DNA of 5,616 bases from an uncultured Fretibacterium sp. (lineage in GTDB: Bacteria; Synergistota; Synergistia; Synergistales; Aminobacteriaceae), in contig NZ_CALIAA010000002.1 in NCBI RefSeq assembly GCF_938040765.1, forward strand, positions 1 to 5,616. The letters are read 5' to 3'. Below are positions 1 through 5,135 of the stretch, in pieces (positions within the stretch are counted from its first letter, which is position 1; every line of letters starts with the position of its first letter). The notes beneath the pieces were generated by a model. It did not search any database and was not told the origin of the DNA. It saw only the letters and a list, made by a program, of their open reading frames with translations. A program made the translations under genes and the position numbers.

Positions 1-37
1 ATAACGTATTTTTACTGAAAACCCTCATAAGGATATC

Positions 38-163
38 ATGAAAATGAGCTCCGCGGGGATATCCGATTATGAAAAATGTTATGATTGTCGCCGTCGTACC
101 CTGCCCGGCAAAGGGTACCGCCGCGGAGAAGCGGATAGCATCACGGACGGAGGCACAAGATGA
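38..163 (+). CDS. Possible 41-aa small ORF in the leader upstream of the NFACT gene
   Basis: ATG at 38 follows AAGGA (29-33) at a short 4-base spacing. The frame stays open for 41 codons to TGA at 161-163. The peptide is basic and has a Cys pair in the stretch YEKCYDCRRR (residues 11-20). I recognise no family. Its stop overlaps the ATG of the next tiny ORF (ATGA, 160-163), which itself overlaps the NFACT start, so the three could be translationally coupled. Against it: it is short, has no clear domain, and starts upstream of the candidate promoter at 77-85, so a transcript from that promoter would not include its start. It may instead be leader sequence or the remnant of a lost gene. The protein-coding call is weak. 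Confidence 0.22.
   Translation: MKMSSAGISDYEKCYDCRRRTLPGKGYRRGEADSITDGGTR
77..85 (+). promoter_or_regulatory. Candidate extended -10 promoter for the NFACT gene
   Basis: TGtTATGAT matches the extended -10 form TGnTATAAT with one hexamer mismatch. It lies in an AT-rich patch that contrasts with the GC-rich coding DNA downstream. No good TTGACA-like -35 sits 16-18 bases upstream, which extended -10 promoters can tolerate. Transcription would begin near 92, leaving a leader of about 130 bases before the NFACT ATG at 222. That leader would contain the hairpin at 96-118 and the mini-ORF at 160-225. The pattern is seen in the sequence; its use is inferred. Confidence 0.33.
96..118 (+). other. Small leader hairpin
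   Basis: GTACCCT (96-102) and AGGGTAC (112-118) form a perfect 7-bp inverted repeat around a 9-base loop. If transcription starts near 92, the hairpin would sit at the 5' end of the NFACT mRNA, where it could affect mRNA stability. No U-tract follows, so it is not an intrinsic terminator. Repeats of this size also occur by chance in a window this long. Confidence 0.25.
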
Positions 164-225
164 ACGATCCCCGCTTGCAAGACGAATCCCCCGATCTCGA
201 CGGCCCCGAGGCCCCGCGGCCATGA
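160..225 (+). CDS. Possible 21-aa coupling peptide, overlapping the NFACT start
   Basis: A strong Shine-Dalgarno GGAGG (149-153) lies 6 bases before an ATG at 160, which opens 21 codons ending in TGA at 223-225. That stop overlaps the NFACT ATG at 222 (ATGA). The peptide is acidic and proline-rich, ending GPEAPRP, with no recognisable family. The NFACT ATG has only a weak GAGG (208-211) about 10 bases upstream. Ribosomes may therefore load at 160 and re-initiate at 222, making this a translational-coupling leader ORF rather than a functional protein. The alternative is that GGAGG is fortuitous, or that NFACT starts upstream at 69 in its own frame. Confidence 0.3.
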   Translation: MNDPRLQDESPDLDGPEAPRP

Positions 226-1877
226 CGCTGGGCCCCGAGTTCGTCCGCGGGCTTCGGGCCGCCCTGTCCGGCCGGCTGCCCTGGCGCATCCACAAGGCCG
301 AGGGCGGGGACTCCTGGGTCGCCCTGAAACTTGGCCATGACGACCTGTGGCTCCTGTTCTCGTGGGGCTCCGGGACCGGAGGCTGCTGCCTGGCCGACGG
401 CGGCTCGGTCTCGGCGCTGCGGAAGGGCGCCCCGGCCAGGACGCCCCTCGTCGAGGCGCTTCGGAGCCGCTTCGTCAAGGGAGACCTCACCGCCGCCCGG
501 CAGATCAACCATGACCGAATCCTGGAGTTCGAGGTCCGCCGCCGCGTGGCGGCCGGGGCCGAGGTACGCTACTTCCTGGTCCTCGAGGCCACGGAACCCC
601 TGGGGAACCTCATCCTCCTCGACGCGGACCGCCGCATCGAGGAGCTGGCGCGTCACGAGGCCCCGGACCGGAACCCCTACCGGACGCTCCTCCCCGGCCA
701 TCCCTACGTCCCCCCCCCTGCCTTCGCCGGCCCCCTCCCCGAGGACCTCTCCTCCCTGGACCACGACGGCGCCGCGAACATCGCCGGCATCGGACGCCCC
801 CTGTCGCAGTTCATCCGGGCCCACTGGGAGGAAAGGTCCCCCGAGGCCTGGCTCCTCGCCGTCCGGGACGCGGGCTCCGACGCCATCCTCCCCTGCCAGC
901 GGTCCTCCAGGGGGTACCTCACGCGCTTCCCCATCCTCTTCCCGGAGGCGGAGCCCCTGGGGACCGACGCGCTCGCGGCGGCGGCGGCGGGCGTCCTCCG
1001 CCCGCTGCTCTCGAGGGGCAGGGAGCGCCGCCTCCGCGAGCTGGACGTCCGCCTGAGGCGGGCCGCAAAGGCGCGGGAACGCCACAGGGACGGCCTTCGG
1101 AAGCAACTTGGGAACTGCGCCGAGGCCGAGATGCTGCGGCGCAGGGGGGAGCTGCTCCTGTCGCACCTCGGGGACGTCCCGCCGCGCGCGGAGTCCGTAA
1201 CCCTGACCGACTGGGAGGGCAATACCCTCGAGATCGCGCTCGACCCCCGTCTTTCCCCCTCGCACAACGCCGACCGCTACTTCAGGAGATACCGAAAGGC
1301 AAAGGCGGACCCCGAGTCGATCCGGCGGAGCATCGCGGAGCTGGAGAACGCCATCGAGGAGCTCGCCGAACAGAGGGACCTCCTGGAGGCCATCGACGAC
1401 CCCGAGACGTTCGAGGAGGCCGTCCGGGACGTCGAGGAGTGGCTGGCCTCGGAGGGGGTGGGAAGGGGGGCTCCGGCCCCAAAGGGGAAGGGGCGGGAGA
1501 AGAAGGGGCTCCCCCCCCATCTGGTCTACGAGCGGGACGGGCTGACCGTCCTCGTGGGGCTGTCGGCGCGGGGCAACCGCTTCGTCACCTTCAAGCAGGC
1601 CCGGGGGGACGACCTCTGGCTCCATGCCCACGAACTGCCGGGGGCGCACGTCATCATACGCGGCTCCCGCGGGCGGGAGGAGCTGGAGACGGAGCGCCGG
1701 GATGTCCTGGAGTTCGCGGCCTCCCTCGCCGCGGCCCATTCGAGGGGCAGGGGCTCCGGCTCCGTCCCGGTGGACTACACGGAACGCCGCTACGTCCGTT
1801 CCGTGCCCGGGACGGTGGCCCTGGTCACCTACACGAATCCGGGGACGCTTCGGGCCGTTCCGAGGGAGGAACGATGA
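222..1877 (+). CDS. NFACT-family ribosome quality control protein (RqcH/Rqc2/FbpA homologue)
   Basis: This cytoplasmic protein of 551 aa is close in size to bacterial RqcH (about 570). In the family, RqcH binds stalled 50S subunits with peptidyl-tRNA and recruits tRNA(Ala) to add an alanine tail that marks the nascent chain for degradation; older names are fibronectin-binding protein FbpA/PavA. Domains in order: NFACT-N (about 1-165), with INHDRILEFEV at 95-105 whose D98-R99 line up with the tRNA-contacting Asp-Arg of Bacillus RqcH; a helix-hairpin-helix-like segment (about 175-260, with GIGRPL); charged helices typical of the coiled-coil arms (about 265-410), with NADRYFRRYRKAK at 349-361; and NFACT-R (about 430-551), with DDLWLHAHELPGAHVIIR at 463-480 and VDYT at 517-520. 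The usual Lys-Pro-rich loop before the final strand is reduced to RSVPG. Start 222 was chosen because family members begin here; the in-frame ATG at 69 would add 51 residues of non-family sequence. ATGA overlaps lie at both ends. Confidence 0.9.
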   Translation: MTLGPEFVRGLRAALSGRLPWRIHKAEGGDSWVALKLGHDDLWLLFSWGSGTGGCCLADGGSVSALRKGAPARTPLVEALRSRFVKGDLTAARQINHDRILEFEVRRRVAAGAEVRYFLVLEATEPLGNLILLDADRRIEELARHEAPDRNPYRTLLPGHPYVPPPAFAGPLPEDLSSLDHDGAANIAGIGRPLSQFIRAHWEERSPEAWLLAVRDAGSDAILPCQRSSRGYLTRFPILFPEAEPLGTDALAAAAAGVLRPLLSRGRERRLRELDVRLRRAAKARERHRDGLRKQLGNCAEAEMLRRRGELLLSHLGDVPPRAESVTLTDWEGNTLEIALDPRLSPSHNADRYFRRYRKAKADPESIRRSIAELENAIEELAEQRDLLEAIDDPETFEEAVRDVEEWLASEGVGRGAPAPKGKGREKKGLPPHLVYERDGLTVLVGLSARGNRFVTFKQARGDDLWLHAHELPGAHVIIRGSRGREELETERRDVLEFAASLAAAHSRGRGSGSVPVDYTERRYVRSVPGTVALVTYTNPGTLRAVPREER

Positions 1878-1924
1878 AGTTCCGCTCCCCGAACGGTCAA
1901 CGATCAACAATGATATACTCCTGA
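1874..1924 (+). CDS. Possible 16-aa mini-ORF overlapping the NFACT stop
   Basis: The ATG at 1874 shares ATGA with the NFACT stop (1875-1877). It is preceded by a strong GAGGGAGG (1862-1869) at good spacing. Sixteen codons follow (MKFRSPNGQRSTMIYS) to TGA at 1922-1924. No known family is recognisable. The strong Shine-Dalgarno in front of a tiny ORF is notable because hisS itself has a poor one. It could be a leader peptide, a remnant of a deleted gene, or chance. The hisS -10 element lies inside it, so a transcript starting there would exclude it. Confidence 0.25.
   Translation: MKFRSPNGQRSTMIYS
1911..1919 (+). promoter_or_regulatory. hisS: Candidate extended -10 promoter for hisS
   Basis: TGaTATACT is an extended -10 element with five of six hexamer bases matching TATAAT. 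It sits in the short AT-rich gap between the NFACT stop and hisS. No convincing -35 is visible 16-18 bases upstream. Transcription would start near 1926, giving a leader of about 28 bases to the ATG at 1954. I see no T-box or other long leader structure. Confidence 0.42.
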
Positions 1925-1953
1925 TACAGCTTACGGAAATGGGGTCGATCGAT

Positions 1954-3216
1954 ATGGACATCAAGGCGCCGAGGGGCGTGCGGGACATTCTGCCCGGAGA
2001 ATCGTGGAAATGGGCCTATGTGGTGAGGACGACGGCCGAGGCGATGGCGGACTTCGGCTGCTCCGAGGTGCACCTGCCCCTCTTCGAGCAGACGGAGCTC
2101 TTCTCCCGCGGGGTCGGCGAGACCACGGACATCGTGGAGAAGGAGATGTACACCTTTTCGGACCGAGGCGGGCGCAGCGTGACGCTGCGTCCGGAGGGCA
2201 CGGCGGGGATGGTGCGCGCCGCGCTGGAGAACGGGCTGTGTGCCCAGGGGACCTCCGCCAAGCTCTGGTGCTGGGGCCCCATGTTCCGCTACGAGCGCCC
2301 CCAGAAGGGGCGCTACCGTCAGTTCCATCAGATCGACATGGAGTGCCTGGGGGTGTCCGGGGCGGGGGCGGACGTCGAGGTCATCGACCTCTCCGCGGAG
2401 ATCTTCCGGCGTCTCGGCCTGAGGAACCTGGAGGTCGTCCTGAACTCCGTCGGCTGCCCCGTCTGCCGTCCCGTCTACCGCCAGGCGCTGCTGGCCCACT
2501 TCGAGGCCCGCAGGGGCGAGCTCTGCGAGACCTGCCTGGGACGCATGGAACGCAATCCCCTGCGCATCCTGGACTGCAAGAACCCCTCCTGCAGGGCCGC
2601 GGCGGACGCCGCCCCGGCCATCTACGACCACCTCTGCCCGGAGTGCCGGGACCACTTCAAGGAGGTCCGGGCCGGACTGGAGCGGCTGGACCTCTCCTAC
2701 CGACTGGACAAAAGGCTGGTGCGCGGGCTGGACTACTACACCAAGACGGCCTATGAGATGCTCTCCGGCGATCTCGGGGCCCAGAACGCCGTCTGCGGGG
2801 GCGGACGCTACGACAACCTGTCCGAGGCCATCGGAGGACCGCACCTGCCCGGCGTCGGCTTCGCGGGCGGGCTCGACCGCATCGTCCTCGTCATGGAGGA
2901 GCAGGGCTGTTCCTTCGGCCGGGCCCCGGCGGTGAAGGTCTACGTCGCGGCTCTCTCCGACGAGGCGCGGAGCGCGGCGCAGGTCCTGACGCACCGGCTG
3001 CGGCGCCACGGAGTCGCAGCGGAACAGGACACCGCGTCGCGCGGCTTCAAGGCGCAAATGAAGAGCGCGGACGCGTCGCACGCCGCGTGGACCTGCATCA
3101 TCGGCCCCGAGGAGATGGAAAAGGGCCTCGTGACCGTAAGGAACATGGCCGACGGCTCCCAGACCTCCCTGGCGCCGGAGGCGGTGCCGGAGTTCGTGGC
3201 GAAGGACGGGAAATAA
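1954..3216 (+). CDS. hisS: Histidine--tRNA ligase (HisRS)
   Basis: This cytoplasmic class II aminoacyl-tRNA synthetase charges tRNA(His) with histidine using ATP. The product is 420 aa, normal for bacterial HisRS. Visible parts: the N-terminal KAPRGVRDILP (4-14); motif 1 region with EVHLPLFEQTELFSRGVGET (38-57); LRPEGTAG (78-85); motif 2 with FRYERPQKGRYRQFHQID (111-128); an insertion domain with Cys pairs CPVC (168-171), CETC (191-194) and CPEC (228-231) plus C208 and C213; the HisA signature LVRGLDYYTKTAYEM (255-269), where R257 is the expected catalytic arginine; HisB with GGGRYDNL (282-289); motif 3 with GVGFAGGLDRI (300-310); and a C-terminal anticodon-binding domain (about 327-416). An in-frame ATG at 1939 would add five residues. 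I prefer 1954 because GGGG (1941-1944) lies at usable spacing and the family motif follows directly, but both ribosome sites are weak. Complete, with native GC-rich composition. Confidence 0.95.
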   Translation: MDIKAPRGVRDILPGESWKWAYVVRTTAEAMADFGCSEVHLPLFEQTELFSRGVGETTDIVEKEMYTFSDRGGRSVTLRPEGTAGMVRAALENGLCAQGTSAKLWCWGPMFRYERPQKGRYRQFHQIDMECLGVSGAGADVEVIDLSAEIFRRLGLRNLEVVLNSVGCPVCRPVYRQALLAHFEARRGELCETCLGRMERNPLRILDCKNPSCRAAADAAPAIYDHLCPECRDHFKEVRAGLERLDLSYRLDKRLVRGLDYYTKTAYEMLSGDLGAQNAVCGGGRYDNLSEAIGGPHLPGVGFAGGLDRIVLVMEEQGCSFGRAPAVKVYVAALSDEARSAAQVLTHRLRRHGVAAEQDTASRGFKAQMKSADASHAAWTCIIGPEEMEKGLVTVRNMADGSQTSLAPEAVPEFVAKDGK

Positions 3217-3230
3217 TTGACCTCGCGACG

Positions 3231-3254
3231 GGGGCGGCCCAGTTGGCCCGCCCC
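3231..3254 (+). other. GC-rich hairpin between hisS and the ATPase gene
   Basis: GGGGCGGCC (3231-3239) and GGCCCGCCCC (3245-3254) can pair over 9 bp with one bulged C and the 5-base loop CAGTT. It starts 14 bases after the hisS stop. An A-rich run (ATTAAAAA, 3255-3262) follows instead of a U-tract, so it does not look like a standard intrinsic terminator. It could shield the hisS mRNA 3' end or weaken read-through into the ATPase cassette. The stem is seen; its role is not known. Confidence 0.4.
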
Positions 3255-3287
3255 ATTAAAAACGGAAGATTGTGCTGGAGGTGTGCC

Positions 3288-4382
3288 ATGTTACGACGTC
3301 TGTACATCCATAATTTTCGCTGTTTACAAAATTTCGAGATCAAGCCTGAAAAACAGACGTCTTTGCTTTTGATCGGAAAAAACGGAGTCGGCAAGTCCAC
3401 GATAGCCAAAGTTTTGAGCCTTTTTCAAAAGTTGGGCACAGGGACGTCTCGGGTCGCTTCTCTGATAACCCAGGAAGATTTCACGTTGGGACGCACCGAC
3501 GAGATCATACAGTTTGAGTTGGAGATCTCCCTCGATTCAAAAATATGCAAATACAGTCTTGCTTTGGATAAGCCCGAGACTTTCAGGGAATTACGCGTTG
3601 TCGAGGAAGACTTTTCTGTCGACGATGTCCCTGTCTATACCCGTAAAAAGGCAGAGGTTTCCTATCCCTATCAGGGGACCTCCTTCAGTTTGGACTGGCA
3701 CAACGCAGCGCTGCCCCTGATCCTCGATAGACAGGACGGCCCCCTGCGGGTGTTTCGCAATTGGCTGCGGCGTATGCATATTTTGTCCCCTATCCCCCAA
3801 CTGATGGGAGGAGAGGCTCACGGCAACTCCGGGCCATTGTCCCTTTCCTGCGATAATTTCGCCGACTACCTACTGGAGCTGCTCACCTCTCATCCCGCAT
3901 CCTATTTGTCAATCCACAACTTTCTCAAGGAGCTTATGCCCGATCTGAGGGAATTCAGCAACAAACCAATCTCGGACGACACACGGGTCCTTCAGGTTCG
4001 TTTCGGCAACGAGGACTCCAGCTTCACAACGAACTTTCAACAACTTTCCGATGGAGAAAAGTGCATGTTCTTGGGCGCTGTGATGTTGCCTGCCCAGAGG
4101 TCATACGGCGATTTTTTCGTTTTCTGGGACGAGCCGGATAACTACCTGGCCCTCTCAGAAGTGGAGCATTTCATTCGCTTTCTTCGCAAAAACTTCAACA
4201 ACCACAGTCAGATATGGATGACGTCGCATCATGAGGGGACCATCAACTGTTTTTCTCACGAAAACACGTTGCTGCTCCGCCGCAAAAATCACGCTTCCCC
4301 GGTGGAGCTGCGCCCCATAAACGAACTTCTCGACAGCACGGAGTCCGTCACCCAGAAACTGTACCGCAACGAACTGGATTAG
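3288..4382 (+). CDS. ABC/AAA-type ATPase (OLD/SMC-like, AAA_21 style), first gene of an accessory two-gene cassette
   Basis: The product is a 364-aa soluble ATPase. It opens MLRRLYIHNFRCLQNFEI, the N-terminal strand pattern of RecF/OLD/SMC-like ATPases. Walker A is GKNGVGKST (30-38). The ABC signature-like segment is QLSDGEK (252-258). Walker B is FFVFWDEPDNYL (276-287), with D281 and catalytic E282. A switch histidine lies in MTSHHEG (311-317). About 210 residues separate Walker A from the signature, without an obvious long coiled coil and without a fused Toprim domain, unlike OLD or GajA. GGAGGTG (3277-3283) lies 6-7 bases before the ATG and decides the start. The partner gene begins 11 bases after the stop. 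No good promoter is visible; read-through from hisS is possible. GC content and codon use are distinctly lower than in the neighbours, suggesting horizontal acquisition. The ATPase call is firm. A role in anti-phage defence, by analogy with AriA of PARIS or PtuA of Septu, is inference. Confidence 0.85.
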   Translation: MLRRLYIHNFRCLQNFEIKPEKQTSLLLIGKNGVGKSTIAKVLSLFQKLGTGTSRVASLITQEDFTLGRTDEIIQFELEISLDSKICKYSLALDKPETFRELRVVEEDFSVDDVPVYTRKKAEVSYPYQGTSFSLDWHNAALPLILDRQDGPLRVFRNWLRRMHILSPIPQLMGGEAHGNSGPLSLSCDNFADYLLELLTSHPASYLSIHNFLKELMPDLREFSNKPISDDTRVLQVRFGNEDSSFTTNFQQLSDGEKCMFLGAVMLPAQRSYGDFFVFWDEPDNYLALSEVEHFIRFLRKNFNNHSQIWMTSHHEGTINCFSHENTLLLRRKNHASPVELRPINELLDSTESVTQKLYRNELD

Positions 4383-4393
4383 GGGAATCCTAA

Positions 4394-4897
4394 ATGGCCG
4401 TCAACAACTACGATCTGCACCTCTTGATCATCCCGGAGGACGATGCCTATCGGGATATCGCAAACGGTTTCGTCGGTCACTTTGCGGTGGCCGACAAGAA
4501 AATACGCGTGGAGAAACCGGCTGGCGGATGGCTGAAATTACGACAATCCTTCACCCAGGACTACGAAAAAGGTCTCAGACAATATCCCAAGCGCCACGTT
4601 CTGATGCTGCTCGATCTCGACGGCAGCCCCAACCGCGCCCAAGAGGTCACGAACGCTATTTCCAAGGACATACGGGAGCGGGTCTTCCTCCTCTGCTGTA
4701 GGGACGAAGCGGAAAATGTCAAAAAGGAACTGGGATACGGACATTTTGAACCCATCGGGCAACAAATGGCTCAAAGTTGTTATGACAACGCCTGCGACGC
4801 CCCCGAAAGCCCGTGGACGTGTGGGCAGCTTCGACAAAACGAGGGAGAGTTGCGCCGCCTTGCCGAGGCAGTATGCTCGTTTCTTTTCCTTTCCTGA
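4394..4897 (+). CDS. Uncharacterised 167-aa partner of the ATPase, possibly Toprim-like
   Basis: AGGGGA (4381-4386) lies 7 bases before this ATG and only 11 bases separate the genes, so the two are almost certainly co-transcribed. I do not recognise a named family with certainty. The acidic layout recalls a Toprim fold: strand plus LIIPEDDAYRDI (11-22, E15/D16/D17), strand plus VLMLLDLDGS (69-78, D74 and D76), and strand plus VFLLCCRDEAENVKKELG (97-114, E105 and E107). Toprim domains use Glu followed by Asp-x-Asp to hold metal for DNA or RNA cleavage. The C-terminal half, with W141, a QLRQNEGELRRL helix (145-156) and an FLF ending, looks like a natural end rather than a frameshift. No signal peptide or convincing membrane segment is seen. 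If Toprim-like, it would be the nuclease or effector and the ATPase the sensor or regulator, as with OLD-type pairs. That pairing logic is inference. Confidence 0.7.
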   Translation: MAVNNYDLHLLIIPEDDAYRDIANGFVGHFAVADKKIRVEKPAGGWLKLRQSFTQDYEKGLRQYPKRHVLMLLDLDGSPNRAQEVTNAISKDIRERVFLLCCRDEAENVKKELGYGHFEPIGQQMAQSCYDNACDAPESPWTCGQLRQNEGELRRLAEAVCSFLFLS

Positions 4898-5028
4898 CCC
4901 TGGCCTCCTGCCGCGCCTCGATGCCATGGGGCCTCCAGACGAGGACTTGCCCCCTGCTGAGGGACAGCGTCATCCTCGTCCGACACCCCTTTGACAGTAT
5001 TTTGAGGGAACACAGCCTAGCGAATAAC

Positions 5029-5058
5029 GGCCACTTGTGGGCCTTCTTATTTTCTTCT
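5029..5058 (+). terminator. Weak candidate terminator for the ATPase cassette
   Basis: GGCC (5029-5032) and GGCC (5040-5043) can form a short 4-bp stem around a 7-base loop. A T-rich tract follows (TTCTTATTTTCTTCT, 5044-5058). The U-rich tail on the plus strand suits an intrinsic terminator about 130 bases after the cassette's second gene, but the stem is short. It falls in the 226-base gap 4898-5123, where I find no convincing gene on either strand. Confidence 0.35.
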
Positions 5059-5111
5059 CACACCTCACTGTTGCATTTGGATCGTAAGTCTAAGGCAGTA
5101 TTTATCCGGCA

Positions 5112-5135
5112 AGCGCGCCGCCTTCAGCGGGCGCT
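5112..5135 (-). terminator. pdxS: Hairpin spanning the pdxS stop codon, possible 3' end structure
   Basis: On the minus-strand transcript, AGCGCCCGC (5135-5127) pairs with GCGGCGCGCT (5121-5112) over 9 bp with one bulged G. The loop TGAAG contains the pdxS stop codon. No U-tract follows, so intrinsic termination is doubtful; it may instead protect the mRNA end. The stem is seen in the sequence; the function is inferred. Confidence 0.28.

Noticed and set aside
31..64. Repeated GGATATC (31-37 and 57-63), the second within palindrome GGATATCC, as an operator
   Set aside because: Only two short copies exist and no regulator is encoded nearby; it is too little to claim a binding site.
69..221. 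51-residue N-terminal extension of the NFACT protein
   Set aside because: The residues are Arg/Pro-rich without family resemblance, while NFACT-N begins normally at the ATG at 222.
1624..1953. 110-residue N-terminal extension of HisRS reaching back into the NFACT gene
   Set aside because: The extension lies out of frame inside NFACT-R coding sequence, and HisRS family sequence begins at about 1954.
141..1988. 615-codon open frame on the minus strand opposite the NFACT gene
   Set aside because: The plus-strand frame carries clear NFACT motifs. The minus-strand translation is Gly/Pro/Arg/Val-rich with no motif, as expected from a shadow frame in very GC-rich DNA.
1897..3081. 394-codon open frame on the minus strand opposite hisS
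   Set aside because: It overlaps a complete HisRS with all signature motifs. Its own translation is low-complexity and unrecognisable.
3217..3260. TTGACC (3217-3222) as the -35 of a cassette promoter
   Set aside because: The sequence 16-18 bases downstream is GC-rich hairpin with no -10; the nearest AT-rich hexamer is about 32 bases away.
4991..4996. Exact TTGACA, a perfect -35 hexamer, on the plus strand
   Set aside because: No acceptable -10 hexamer lies 16-18 bases downstream, and no plus-strand gene follows.
4995..5103. Direct repeat CAGTATTT (4995-5002 and 5096-5103) as a possible insertion footprint
   Set aside because: Eight bases repeated once in AT-richer intergenic DNA is within chance, and the copies do not flank the cassette.
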